From NCBI GenBank assembly GCA_000469685.2, contig LS997566.1, positions 6,740,491 through 6,804,490 on the forward strand: DNA of 64,000 nucleotides, written 5' to 3'. Position 1 is the first letter of the stretch. Every line of letters begins with the position of its first letter. Source of the stretch: Haemonchus contortus. Lineage: Eukaryota > Nematoda > Chromadorea > Rhabditida > Trichostrongylidae. Made by a program: the position numbers and the translations under genes. The notes beneath the pieces were generated by a model. That model searched no databases, was not told the DNA's origin, and saw only the letters and a program-made list of their open reading frames with translations. Positions 12,227-23,967 of the stretch are shown in pieces.

Positions 12227-13380
12227 TTACTCATAACAGATCTCTGTCTCTACTACTTTTTCAAGCATTTCCGTTTTGGCTTCGAAACGAATTCCTAAGC
12301 AGGTAGAATATTTCCCTAAATGCTCTAGGAACTCTTTCATCACCTCCCATTTTTGTTGATACTCGAGTACTTTGCATACTCGCGCTGCTCGTGCCTCGTT
12401 GTTACCCATACTATTTCCCTATCTATTTTTGGGTTGAATTAATGACCTCTTCTTTCCTATCGAATCTTCGAAACAGCTTTTCTTTCATCACCCCCACTTT
12501 TGCTGTTGTTGCTGTTGTAAGTACCTAACAATCTCGAATTACCTGCTATCCGCCTCTACATTTGCTCTTTCTTCCTGCTTTCCCGAGTAATTTCTGTGTT
12601 GGTTTCTTTCTATGAATTTCTGGGCGGATCAAAGAGGCTTTTGTTTCTTTAACCAGATCGTCGGATGTTCTGGATACCTCTTTTCTGAGGACGGTGGTTG
12701 TGTAGTGGCAAGTGGAGCACTATCTCACACGTACGGTCAGGGGTTCGAGTCTTGGATCGATATCCGCCTAGGCCAAACAGGATTTCCATCCTTTCGGGGT
12801 CGGTTAATTGGTACCAGACTCGTCTGGGAGGATAAAAGCACTGACTTGTGCATCGGCTGGTCACCGCATGTCATTGTATAGGCCACATACGCAATTATTA
12901 CGCCACTACGATCTTGAATGGAAGTCGAATGCAGGGGCGCATCCCTCGGACGGGATTGATTAGCACCAAGAACTTCGTTATTTATTTACTTTGGCTATCT
13001 ATTTTGATTTGATTTCAGTATTGTTTGATCATATGAATCTCAGAGCATCACAAGATGGATTGCTTGACTTTTTTCACCCTCCTTTACTTTTGCCATTTCT
13101 TCCAGGATTTTTGGTAAATTTTGAGCTGTTTTTTGAGAAGCTTCAAGCAACCCAAATAGCTCTCCTCTCGCCATATAGTATATTTCCGTCAATGCTCTCG
13201 AAACAATTCCACTGTCGTTTTGATGTTGTAAGTACGTCATGAATTACTGCTTATGTCTATTCTCGACTTCTGTTTTTCGAGGATACCGCTGAAGAGTCGT
13301 CGTGTTTCTTTAATAGCTGTTGACAATTCGATAAGCATTTATTTATACCTCCGCGTATTCGAGTAAATCTCTCATGTGAC
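12227..13380 (-). repeat. Degenerate array of coiled-coil-like coding modules
   Basis: Minus-strand reading gives several similar helical-looking segments in broken frames: VCKVLEYQQKWEVMKEFLEH near 12340, RYLQQQQQQKW near 12510, TYLQHQND with ALTEIYYMARGE near 13200, and IELSTAIKETRRLFSGILEK near 13310. At nucleotide level each contains a TACTTACAACA-type block followed by CA-rich repeats. A SINE at 12691-12975 interrupts the array. It looks like a decayed tandemly repeated coding sequence, possibly gag-like, lying antisense immediately upstream of the receptor gene. Confidence 0.4.
12691..12975 (+). repeat. tRNA-derived SINE, nearly full forward copy
   Basis: Nearly full forward copy: A-box region TGTAGTGGCAAGTGGAGCAC, B-box GGGGTTCGAGTC, CCGCCTAGGCCAAACAGG, GGTTAATTGGTACCAGACTC, GATAAAAGCACTGACTTG, and the tail GGGGCGCATCCC plus GGGATTGATTAGCACCAAGA. 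It has inserted into the antisense array upstream of the receptor gene. Confidence 0.87.
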
Positions 13381-13432
13381 TATCCAATTACGACTTATCA
13401 GTAAATTGCTATTCCTAATTTTAGATGCGATT

Positions 13433-13442
13433 CTGTATTCAG
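13433..13442 (+). promoter_or_regulatory. Putative trans-splice acceptor of receptor gene
   Basis: GTATTCAG lies 26 nt upstream of the receptor start codon, and a second acceptor-like ATTTTAG sits just before it at about 13417-13423. Either could receive a spliced leader, as is common in nematode mRNAs. A six-codon upstream reading frame (ATGCGATTC to TGA) begins right after the first acceptor and would stay in the leader only if that one were used. Trans-splicing is inference. Confidence 0.3.
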
Positions 13443-13468
13443 TGAAAATCAATCAATAATCGATCAAA

Positions 13469-16400
13469 ATGGATGCTGATCAATGCCAAACTGTACTCGT
13501 GCACTTGCCCAATCATAGTGTTGTTTATGATTTCTTCAGGTGAATCACGTTGTTGCTGGCTTTTTACTGTTCAGACTTTTGTAAATTTCTTCTGATGACA
13601 AAAACCTGATTTTCAGGGAAGTTCATCTGTTTTACAAGCCGATACATACATACTTATCGATTATAATGTGCATATTTGGAACTGTTGCGAATTTCTGTAA
13701 TATCGTTGTACTTACGAGGTGAGCTTACCTAATTTTTTTTTATGAAGTACCTGTGAATTGAAGTACCGTAAGCTAATCAAACAAGCTCCAAAGCTAGAGG
13801 GATTTCGTGGTACAGTAATCCGGCTTGTGGGTCCTGGCCAGGATGTCTAGTTATGGTAGAACTGTTTCTCATCGCGCCGTATGTGTGACAGGTTCCCTCA
13901 AGTCGTCTGATGTCTCTTCTAGAATTCATGTGTCCGTATTATTACTGTTTATTACTGTATTACGAACCTCGCATCGATCAGTGAATAGATAAATAATTTA
14001 ATAAACTTACGAATAAATTGATAAATCGATAAAATATTCCCTCTACATGTTCTTACTTATTTCAGACGACAAATGCGCACACCAGTCAATATGATATTGA
14101 CGGCTATGGCATGTTGCGATACGGTAGTGCTGTTTTCGAATCTGATCTACACAACACACTACTCATTTGTCGCCTTTAAACATTGCCATCCACGACATTG
14201 GAGTTACGGTTGGGCGTTGTTCTTGATAGCTCACGCTCATCTGTCATTAGTTGGCCACAGCTCATCAGTGTGGTTATCAGGTGAGTTACTCTGTTTCTCG
14301 TAAGCCATCTGTGTTGATTTATCTAGTTATTTATTTGTTTATTTCTTTTCAAGAGGCCGACGTGGTCTCTACAGTACCAAGAAATATCATCAACTTATAT
14401 CGGAATCAATGTATATATATGTATATATCATTTACAAGAAACCTTTCTTCAAAATGGATAGAACCTGTGTGTGAGATGCGGCCAGGCACACAACTTGCGA
14501 TCAAAATCATAGCGGCGTTTGGACGTCTATTCGGCCTGTATAATGAGTTGTGGGAGCCGTTCATTATACAAGCCGATGCACTCATTCTCTCAGATGACTC
14601 TGGTAACGATTCGGCGGATAGAAGGCCTAGTTAGCCTGGGCGAGCGTCGATCCGAGATTCAATCCCAGACCGTGAGCAGCCTGATGCCACTTCACCTACG
14701 ACCTAGTCCATCCATTGAACGCTTACAGACAGAAAATTCAATTACTAAATTGGATTTCCGATGAATAATGAAGCCCATTGCCTAGGAACGGTACGGGATC
14801 ATTAGATATCAGACAGTTTTTCTCGTTAATCAACTAGTAAGGCCATGAGATGACATTACAATACGGAACTAGCTTATCCACTGGTTACTGAATACCTGGA
14901 AATGCAGTTAGAGCCATTCTGGCAGAGAACTTTCGTCCCTCCATATACTGTTGAATGTAAGGGTGGCATTAGGATGCACATTCGGCTTATACATCGACTT
15001 GCATGGGCATTTGTAAATAACTCTGTGTTTTTCATTATCTCAGAGAAATGAGGCTAATCAGTCCTCGAATAATTGTCTGGCCGTGGATAGATAGAATCAG
15101 AGATACAGGGAATTCGGAGGGCGATAGAGACACCTTTCAACAACCACCCGATTTGGGGTTAATATTAATACGCTGCTGAACCACACTCAAACTTCTGGCC
15201 ATCTTGACTGGTAACTGGACTCGTTTGGGAGGCCTGACATTGTTCAACGGCATCAGTTCTACAAGTTTTTGTACAGGACAAATACCTATTCATTTCCGGT
15301 CTTGGATGGGAGCTCGTAGCTGCGGCATTCCAAAAGAAAGGTCCCATCTCTCTGCTGAACATTTTTCGCCGACATTGAAGGCGTTTGGAATGCGCCGCGC
15401 ACCCAACTTCTTTTCGAATTCATGAACTCGTATTTTATGCACACTTGCCTTAGATTCTTCATACGTTTTTTCGTTTTTATTTAGCTTCAGTTTGGTGAAC
15501 ACTTGGCCCACGGCCAACTCCGAGGATTTCACTTTGTGTGTCAATAATATCTTTTCCTTAAACGTCACTTTTGACCTTCGAAAAACACTAAAAATAAGCG
15601 CCCTTAATTGTTCCGATGTCGGAGCAGGCACAAGAAATGACTAATTGCAGGTGAATTTCGTGTTGTTTTCCCCAAAACCCATGTATCAAAGTTGTTTTCG
15701 TTAGCGAATTCTGAACCAAGTGACAGGGTAAGAGGACGCCTGGGATCTGAAGGGAAGCTCGCAGCAAACGAAACTAATTGCGCAATACTACAGCCCATTT
15801 TTCTTGTACTTTTGAAGCAGTAAGGACAGGAAAGAACAGGCTCCTGACTAATTATGCCGAAAGAGTCCTTTCATCGTTTTGAAAGGATTCATTTTGTTGT
15901 GAGTCTGAGGAGGGCATCGCTATCAATAGGCGCCATGAAAACTTGACCACTATTTCAGGGGTTCACCTCTCGGAGAATCTCTTCAGATATTTTGAGATCT
16001 GCACAGAGTAGTCAAAAAATGCGTTAAAATCAGCACTGTCGTTTAGTCTGAGGAAGAAAAGCGAACAAATGAGCGCGTTGCGTTTGTTCAACGTTCCGTC
16101 CCTCTTTCGCTTCTGAACAAGAGTAAGCTGACTCTGTAAATAAAAATAAAAATGATAATAAGTAGATTGTTGCTTATCTGCGGAAGTGCAGCAATGGCTA
16201 CGGGGACTCCAAATATTGGAGCTGGCAAATAAAAATTTAGGAAAGTGAGCGGAATGAAAATTAATTGGCATCGCACTAGGAGTCAGTTGAATCCTCAAAT
16301 CTCCACATAAATGATCCTTAACCTGAACTTCGATCGAGTATGAACTTTTTGTTCAGGACGGATTCATCGGGAAGCTAAATATACATTTTAATGAATGAAA

Positions 16401-19400
16401 AATGCACAGGGAAAGACGAAGACATGGCTTATTCCGATGTTCAATGGTATAAATCAAACCTTGACATTTTCCGTATACTTTTCCTACTTATAAATACTTG
16501 AGGTTCCGTCTTTTTGCAGGGACTGCAGTCAAAGACTTCTAAGCTAAATAACTTAAAAAGTAGAAAATCCTTCATCCAATCTAGAAATATTTCAGTGATG
16601 CTCGCTTTGCTACGGTATATGACACTGCGAAGTCGTGGAAACTCGGCTGGTACTCAGGTAAGTCGCTATGAAGCTTCCTATTTCCTCCTTTCGTCCTAGA
16701 AAGAAAAATAGAACCCCTTCCGATTGTGCTCGAAGCAATGAATATTTTGGGTACTCGGAGAGATCTACGAAGGCCTCTTTTCTAAAGGCTTTCTTATTTC
16801 AGTTCCTTCATTTTTAGGATTGTATCATTATATTCAAATTTGTGATTGTAGATTGGCCTAAAACACTCGTATCTAGCGATTGGTGGAACAATCTGTTTTG
16901 TTGCCGTCGTCAACGCTCCAAATTTTCTCACTTATAAAATTCATGAAATAAGGTAATTTTTGAATTTTTTCCCCCATTCCACTAGGGTCTCGGCGTTTTA
17001 TCGCAAACGAACGAGTCTCGGAGGGAGTTCCCATAGGAGGTTTCTTTGGGAGTTGATAAAGGTTCAACTATTTCTAGGTTTGGGGTATAGTTTCAGTTTT
17101 TAGTGTCCAAAATGTACTTTTTCAGATTAAATGACACCTGCGTAGTTAGGGATCCGGCATTACTTGGTGCAGCCGCCTATCTACCTGGTATAGCAGAAAT
17201 TGCTCTTGCAAAACACTGCCTCGTAGGTTTTACTTTTTTACTTCCTCCTTTCCTTTGTCACCTATTTTCAATGAAAGGTAAAAGCAGAGGTTTCAAATTC
17301 AAATTGCTGTTCAGGTATTTCGGCTAGTCTTCTGGATATCGGGTCTCGTATTCAAGGTGATACCGTGCTGTCTTCTATCATTGTTTGTCTGGTTGTTGCT
17401 CGGCATTTTGAAAGAGGTTTGGATTTGTTTTCTTTTCGTAAACATCTTCGGCAGCGTAGTTTCTGGCCAACATGCGCCGTTTCCCCGATTACGGGTCGTG
17501 GATCGGATCGTACTCGTGCTGATCAGACTTTATAAATCTTTTCCGTTAACAGCCCAAAAGGAACCCAATAAGAGGATGTCAGGACGAATCTCGATTATGT
17601 TGGTCATTATATAGATTACATTTGTAGCAGTATACAATGGGCTTGAATTAGCTCTCACAAGGCTTCAAGATTTTTCATTACGTTGGTCTTGAAATTTCGC
17701 TATAAAAATACCAATAGCGTTGATGAGTCCGCCATGCAAGTTGTCACACACTTACTCATCCGTGACTCTCACTGGAAGGATACGCCCAGAAAAGCGTTTT
17801 AATATAGTTGGTACTCAGCAGTAATGGGTGTGTTGCCATAAGGGAAGCTAGGTAGTTGGCGTTGTTTTCTGAAAATACTTCATCTACAAAAGAGACGGAC
17901 GTGGTGTAATGCCAAGTGGCGTACACCATCACCCATATGTATGGTCTAGGGATCATTTCGAATGAAAGTTCCGTTTCTGAGCTTTATTTCCACTCAGTCG
18001 AGCATGAAAGGGGAGGAATTTCCATCTGACCAAGGGTTGATCTTCTTAAGTGGAATGAGACTCAGCGCCTCAGCGGTTCCGGCTAGGCCTGACTCAGGTC
18101 GATAGCTCCTTCGTTCCGAGTCCACATCCTCAAGCTGACATGAGCATTCGTACTAGGGATGGCTCTATGATCGTAGGACACCTCCGATTTTTTTTTAAAG
18201 CTGTCTTTACATCTATTCTTAATAGCCAAAACCTTCAAGAACATTTTAAGGTGAAAGCGAATCGTGAAAGACTACTGAAGAACTCGCATCATGCAATGCC
18301 TCCAGCCAATTCCAATGGAAAGGTGGTTTTGGTTGCCCATGATAAACATCATCGGACAAGCAGTGTCAGGTAATGGGAGCTGTTTTTTGATACACAGACT
18401 ATGTTAGAACGAGTCCTTCATCTAATTGTGCTCCTGCCCCCTCAAAAACAGCAACTATCAAAAAATTTCTTATTGGTCGATCCCGAGGAATTCGGTGGAA
18501 AGAGGGAGGAGGTGGGAAGTAATAGGGTTCGATATGGAGATACCTGTGGCAGATATAGAAGAGTTTGTCGTGAACCAACAGTAACACTGAATTTTGTGCC
18601 AATCCCAAACTAAAAAAAACTCTCTTCGAACTTCCCCTGAAACCAGTTGCGAGGGACGAGGGCCTTACTTTACAAGTGTAGGTTCTTCGTATTCGACATT
18701 CTCCAAGCAGTCAAGTATCTACGCCTTCTTTTCTGGAACTTACTATTCACATACTATGTGCCTTTTGGTTACCTTGAAGTACGGTATTTCAGAGGCACAG
18801 GAAGGGGTGAGAGAGCCGATCGGACAACGAACATGCTACTGGCGATCGTTTTCGTTATGTTATTCACTGAAATGCCTCAAGGAATTATGGCATTGTTATC
18901 AGGTTGGTTTCTATTGTGCCAGGACTATTACTCAAAGGTAGAGTAAAGCCTGGGAGAGTGAAGGAAATGAGTTTGAATAGTTCATCAGAAGGTCAGGGAG
19001 CTGTAGAGGTACAAATTACACTCGCAGTTTCGAATATAGTGCAAAAGGTAAGTTTCGAACACGAAGGGCTGACACAAAACCGAGCAGTTAACTCTATGTA
19101 AGAGCTGTTGAGCTTCTAGGCAGTCAGCTTCGCAGAACCAAAAAAGGAAAAAAGGACTGGTAAAGCCTGGAAAAAAGGCTGTCTGTGTTTGAGCGCATAT
19201 TGTATAGCCATCTGGACTCTCTTACTTGAGAATGCGCTATTTTCTTGGCGCAAAACTACAGTAACCTCCCATATAAGCTCTGTAGCCGATGACTGTTGAA
19301 CAGTTTTGACATTACCAACTCTACTCCTACCTAATATTTTAAATCACTACAGCCGAATGACAACAGTGGTAAACCCTGATCTTTTCGTCTTTCTTTTCTC

Positions 19401-21142
19401 CTCTCCATTTTTTCTTCCTTTTTATCGATGACTGTTATTACAGGTATGATATCTCAAGAATTCCGACGTCATATCTACAACAACCTGGGCGATTTGCTGG
19501 ATTTGTTCTCATTGTGTGAAGCCTGCATGTCGTTCATTATCTACTGCTCCATGAGTGGACAATTCCGAAATGTTCGTTTTTCTCAGTCAGAGAAAGTAAA
19601 ACAATTGCTGTAAATGGGCTATGTCTTATTTAATACATTTACGTATGGGCGAGTGGGATATTTGATTAACTCCGTTATTTTATGGGCTCGAGAGTGACGG
19701 AGGGTCTAAGAAGTGCTGTATCGACTCAGCAGATTTATATATGACTGTAATTAGATTCATCGAGCCATTCGTTCTAGTTGGATTGGGTTATATAATAGAA
19801 TTTGGTTTATCCAGAATGTGGCAATAGGGGAGGGGATATCATCAAGTGATTAATCAATCCCTTAGATCGTCAAATATTTATCTAGAAGATTCGTTAGAAG
19901 GACCATTTCGACCTCAATTTCTCGTCTTTAATGCTTCATATTTTCCTTTCGTTTTGCTGAGACTCTGAGATTAGTGCTAAGAAAAGGATTCCTCGCTGGA
20001 AAATGGTTTCGTCCGTTTTTCAACCAAATTTTTCACGTACTCCTCCTGGGGCTATACCTTTCTGTTAGGTATCCCTAGGAGTACAGAGTCGCGCCTGGTC
20101 AAGGGGATAACCACATAAATGTTTTCCACACAGACTGAGGCCGTCATTTTTTTTTTCTTTTTCTTAATTTCTATTCTGAATAATTCCATGTGAGCTAATT
20201 TTGCGATTTTAGGGGTCCCCAGTTTTTTTGACATTTTACAGAATTTTTCGGAAACTCCTACGGTTTTTCAGGAGTTTCGTCGTGTGTTCATTCCAAAATC
20301 GATGCATTGCCTTGAACGACCCCCATCCATTCGTCGGCCATCGGATGCATACACGAAAATGACGTATTTGAGGCCAACGGATATGTACGAAAATGGCTCA
20401 TCAACATATTCTGAGTTAGACAAAAATGCCGTCGTCAAGGTCGGTAAGCTCATTTCTAATTTATCGAGCTGTCCTCTGAAGAAATCGTAAATTCCTATGG
20501 ACTGTCAAGATTGGAAATGGTTTTCAACAGATACTCTTTTAAATTTGGCTGCTCTCCAAATTCTATAATTTTCATATACTTTTCCTATTCAATATTGTAG
20601 GAAGAGGAACATTGAGCCTGTAAGAGTAACGAAGAAAGGGTCGTAGATATGGGCAGAACTGGGCAGTGGGTTGTCGAAGTGCACGTGGTCACCTTGCTTA
20701 TAGCTTCCCTCCCTGAGTGTGTACTTGAAATCTAACCCTCCCCTCCCCCTCCTCCCTCAATTGTTGGAGAAAAAAGATAATATCGATTTGCGGGAGTTCA
20801 CTCTTCAGCTCTAAATTTATCCTGGAATTTTTCACTTTTAAACTGAGCAATGACCAACTCTCACCCTCCCGAGGAACTTGCGATCCATTTCTTCCAACAA
20901 TCGATGATTTCCAAAATTTCCATAACAAGGCTCAATGTATCTAATAAAAGATCTTTTAGGTGATAAATGACCCGAGCTCAAGTCGTGTGGACATTACCCG
21001 TATCACACCTTCACCAAATTATACCTCAACAATGACACAAGACGAACCGATCATGGACGATGATGAAAACAGCCATCTTCTGGAAATGAAGACTGCAATT
21101 GTAAATGGCAGCATTAAAGAGCAACATTTCGAAAATATTTGA
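13469..21142 (+). CDS. DMSR/SRW-type FMRFamide neuropeptide receptor (GPCR)
   Basis: Exons: 13469-13539, 13617-13718, 14066-14280, 16596-16657, 16852-16952, 17126-17222, 17315-17416, 18251-18369, 18793-18902, 19444-19571, 20272-20439, 20960-21142. All phases join, giving 485 residues. Approximate helices: TM1 34-56, TM2 65-87, TM3 105-128, TM4 157-175, TM5 220-248, TM6 303-326, TM7 340-361. Family signs: GTVANFCNIVVL in TM1, TM2 Asp76, Cys98 likely bridging Cys189, WLSVMLALLRY ending TM3 (LRY where rhodopsins have DRY), KVIPC in TM5, DRTTNMLLAIV and TEMPQGIMALLS in TM6, GDLLDLFSL and MSFIIYCSMSGQFR in TM7. Asn15 is a possible glycosylation site. The family binds RFamide-like peptides and signals through G proteins at the neuronal surface; the ligand cannot be told here. 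Exon 8 uses a TTTTAAG acceptor. The tail is acidic. Intron 3 (2.3 kb) carries SINE pieces. Family assignment is firm; orthology to a particular dmsr gene is not. Confidence 0.9.
14475..14705 (-). repeat. tRNA-derived SINE in receptor intron 3
   Basis: Reverse copy in the long third intron. Blocks: AAAATCATAGCGGCGTTTGG (tail side), CGGCCTGTATAATGAGTTGT, AAGCCGATGCACTC, then CTAGTTAGCCTGGGCGAGCG and TCGATCCGAGATTCAATCCC (head side). Heavily mutated. Confidence 0.6.
15205..15335 (+). repeat. Partial SINE in receptor intron 3
   Basis: Segments GACTGGTAACTGGACTCGTT, TTGGGAGG and a tail-like TCTTGGATGGGAGCTCG resemble the middle and tail of the SINE in forward orientation. The match is short and decayed. 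Confidence 0.38.
15290..15631 (-). CDS. Antisense ORF in receptor intron 3, unknown
   Basis: A 113-codon minus-strand frame lies wholly in the third intron of the receptor. Its middle reads protein-like (SKVTFKEKILLTHKVKSSEL, EFEKKLGARRIPNAFN), but its 3' end runs through the SINE piece. No domain is recognised and no promoter or splice partner is seen. It is more likely part of a dispersed repeat or a relic than a working gene. Confidence 0.2.
   Translation of the reverse strand: MPAPTSEQLRALIFSVFRRSKVTFKEKILLTHKVKSSELAVGQVFTKLKLNKNEKTYEESKASVHKIRVHEFEKKLGARRIPNAFNVGEKCSAERWDLSFGMPQLRAPIQDRK
17890..17965 (+). repeat. SINE head fragment in receptor intron 7
   Basis: GACGTGGTGTAATGCCAAGTG followed by a TATGGTCTAGGGATCATTTC segment matches the A-box to B-box part of the SINE head; the body is missing. 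Confidence 0.5.
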
Positions 21143-21366
21143 AAAAAGCTCTCGTTTTTAAATTCTATGTGCCTCTGGAAAATTCGCGTGTAATTATATT
21201 CCAGTGCTAAACGCCAAAAGCTGTATTGCTTGTAAAAGAGCAAGGTTGTAAAATTAGTTAGGTTCTTATTTCGAAAAAATAATTATAGAGATGATCCATG
21301 CATAAGTCGTTTATCTCTGTTTTCTCGAATGTTGACGTCGATTTCTGCACCTCAAGGTCCTGGGTG

Positions 21367-21465
21367 TGGTATCTTCTCCCCGAAAATCGCGTCGCGGTCG
21401 CCGCACATTTTCGCGTGCTATGAAAGGGCGCGTGGTTTGAATTCTTAGTGGGAAGATACGGTAGC
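21367..21465. repeat. GC-rich short inverted-repeat patch
   Basis: GTATCTTCTCCCCG near 21370 and GGGAAGATACGG near 21453 form imperfect inverted ends around a CG-rich centre (CGCGTCGCGGTCGCCGC). This contrasts sharply with the AT-rich surroundings and looks like a short MITE-like repeat. No second copy was found in the window. Confidence 0.4.
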
Positions 21466-21484
21466 CGCCGCGGAATTACCGCCC

Positions 21485-21511
21485 TGCCGTGGGTGCCGTG
21501 GGTGCCGTGGG
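21485..21511 (+). repeat. Three tandem 9-bp units TGCCGTGGG
   Basis: TGCCGTGGG occurs three times in a row, just after the GC-rich patch. Confidence 0.9.
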
Positions 21512-22360
21512 ACCATTAGGTGCTATATATCATCGCGCCAAGATTGAACCGCATCTCTCGCAGTGACCGACGCGTGGCAATCGCGTCAGGACCCTTTATC
21601 TTTGCTCCTGAACAGAATAGCTTTGAAATTGACGTGCATCAAATATGGACTATGCTAATATCATGCATTTCTTGTATGCTATTTGTGTTGAATGTCAAAT
21701 TCATTCTCAGGATTTTGTTTATTTTTCCCGATTTTTTTATTTGTGCAAATGCCGGTTGTCAATTGTATAATCGCATCGTTTTTCTGTGCATATTGCCATG
21801 TTCCGGGTTACCCGATTTTCAGTAGATGAGCCTTTCCGTGCATTGTCATTTTTTATCCATGATCGATGATTCCGATCAATATGGATCAATTCTCTATGAG
21901 ACCTCTCCCATTTTCCTGGATGCTCTGACTTTCATGAGAAGTTTTATCATCATCAGTTAATTTAAAAGATTTTTGGAACATTTTTGTTTATTTTTGTTTG
22001 CATAGAATTTTTTGAACTGTTTTGCTTGGTGCCACAAATTTTTCTTCAGATAAATGTGAAATGTCTTGACTCGTGCACGAACGCACTCGAATGAGAGGAA
22101 TGGCAACTATTTAGGCTTGAATACCAGTTTCAATGGTGAAATAAGTATTAGACTTCATAATAAAACTTGCTTTCAGCTTCAATGTCACCAGATTCTCTTA
22201 TGGTGATACCAATATTTCCGCCACCAATAAAGCTTCTGTTATATACACGGAAACATTGAGAATTGTGTGTGAGTGAAACGGGGTGAAGAGTAGTTTATAA
22301 TCACTAATATAGTGAATGTACATACATCTAGATGTCGACTCGTTTGTTACAAATATTCTA

Positions 22361-22500
22361 TTAAAGGCACTGTTCACGAAAAAAAATGGTTTCGGAGATC
22401 TGCACATGGTTTGAATTCGACGCCCCCTCTGATACCATTTGTGCAGGAATGAGGTCGGAAAACGGTCTGGATAGGGCACAATAAGGGCAGGAACATTGGG
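22361..22500 (+). repeat. Dispersed repeat, AAAGGCAC family
   Basis: Starts TTAAAGGCACTGTTCACG and ends in GGTCGGAAAACGGTCTGG, GATAGGGCACAATAAGGGC. The end matches 45945-46085 in the same orientation and the start matches 42652-42690, so the pieces appear to belong to one dispersed family. No coding content. Confidence 0.55.
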
Positions 22501-22789
22501 GGACGGGAGGCCTCCGCCCCTCGCTAGGCTGACTACGAAATCTAATTGCCGTTCATTACTTTCGCATTGGACGAAGTTGTCTTCTTGGGTGTGTTGTCTG
22601 CTAATGCAGACATTGCGTCGCCTAACTGCACTCGCCCGAACACTCCCTTAACCGCCGTTCTTCCAGTGTGAAACTCGTCCAACCCCCCTTTCCAGCTTTT
22701 TTTTGACCCTTTCTATTTCTTTTTGTTCATCGTTTTTTTGCCCTTTTTTCGTTGTTTTATTCTAGAGTAGTTCTATGAACTCCCGTCAA

Positions 22790-22835
22790 AAAAGGGTACC
22801 CTAAATTCATCGTAAACGGTGCCTTTAAAGCAAAT
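22790..22835 (-). repeat. Dispersed repeat, AAAGGCAC family fragment
   Basis: On the minus strand it reads TTAAAGGCACCGTTTACGAT then GAATTTAGGGTACCC, close to the plus-strand piece at 42652-42690 (AAAGGCACAATTCACGATAA, GAGGTACCC). Confidence 0.55.
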
Positions 22836-22927
22836 CTCAATGACACTGCCAAATAATAAGCATTGCCAGTGGTACAACTTATTTTTCTTTTTTGTACTTT
22901 GTTCAACTATGTTCGACATTTTACCCG

Positions 22928-23662
22928 TTATCCTCTCTTTCGACTCAAACCGCTGATGAGCCCTGAGGAAGGGTGTAAATGGTGGTTCATCTGTTAAAAA
23001 CAATCGTTTGCTTCATTTTGATTATTTGTCACTTCATTACGTTTTTCATACTGTTTAATTAATAAGTTCCTCTAACTCCAAATTGTTACACTTGCCTTAT
23101 TTTTCCCAATAATTGAATGACTCCCACTGCCTTCATCGTTAGACTCTCCACCGATTGCTGAAATCGCATTTTCTACTTGAGATTGGTCGAAGAGGAGTTC
23201 AAATTGCTTCATTAAAAATAATGGCAATAATGATTTCCAGGACGGACAACTTCATACAAAAATCAACCGGATCAAACGCCCTGAAAACCATTTCATAGAG
23301 AAAGTGAAGACATATGTACAGAATTGGGGGAACAAGCTGTAAAATGCCGTGGGCTGCGTGAGACGCTGAGACGCTTAATCCACTGATCTTACCGTGCTTC
23401 TACCATCACTGGCGACCTTGGAGAGCAATTTTGGCATTTTTGTTGAGCTGCAGAAACATTTTTGATCACCGTAGTAAGCATTTGTAAGGAGCTCTTCGCG
23501 ATAGCACGCAATTGACACTAGGCTTGATGCTCCTTCCATGCCACTTCTGTCATCATAATCCACCACAATCTTCTTTGCTACTATTTTTTAAGTAGTTTTT
23601 ATTACACAGCAATTTTCGCGTTCTTCACCACTTTTGCACATTTCTGCATCAGAACCATTCAT
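22928..23662 (-). CDS. Unrecognised small protein, five exons
   Basis: Exons in transcription order: 23632-23662, 23393-23580, 23258-23336, 23096-23157, 22928-22990. Phases join at every junction and give 140 residues. The second intron is only 56 nt (GTAAGA to TTTTACAG). Exons 2-4 are the strongest: KKIVVDYDDRSGMEGASS, CYREELLTNAYYGDQKC, KMPKLLSKVASDGRST, then LVPPILYICLHFLYEMVFRA and SIGGESNDEGSGSHSIIG. The C-terminal exon is basic (GLSRKRG). Weak points are the first donor (GTGGTG) and a non-canonical GC donor (AAG|GCAAGT) before the last exon. The start was chosen because an acceptor (AATCTTCAG) lies 13 nt upstream, allowing trans-splicing. There is one borderline hydrophobic stretch and no signal peptide. 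I recognise no family. It lies on the same strand, 1.6 kb downstream of the CAP gene. Confidence 0.55.
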
Positions 23663-23967
23663 TTTAAGTAGGTATCTGAAGATTATCGTGGGCTTTTCCT
23701 TTAATCATTGACGCTTGCATAGAGCACTTCCTCTTATGTCTTTTTCCATATGTTCATTATCAGTCATTCAGTGAACGTTATGAAAGGTCTGAAGACACGA
23801 ATGGCTATGTAACGATGTATGATCACTGAAAGCCTCATTAATGAAAACATTGATGTCGAATAGCTATCGAATAGCAAAAAACAGCAGAGAACCCCATTTT
23901 ATCCCAGAAATAGAATCCATTTCATAGCTATTCTCACCATTCTACCATGATAGCACGGCTGGGAGGC

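Larger units (their letters stand above)
21143..22927. other. No supported gene (21143-22927)
   Basis: 3' flank of the receptor gene and the convergent gap before the 22.9-kb gene. It contains a GC-rich repeat-like patch (21367-21600) and two pieces of the AAAGGCAC repeat family. No canonical AATAAA was found close downstream of the receptor stop. Confidence 0.5.
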
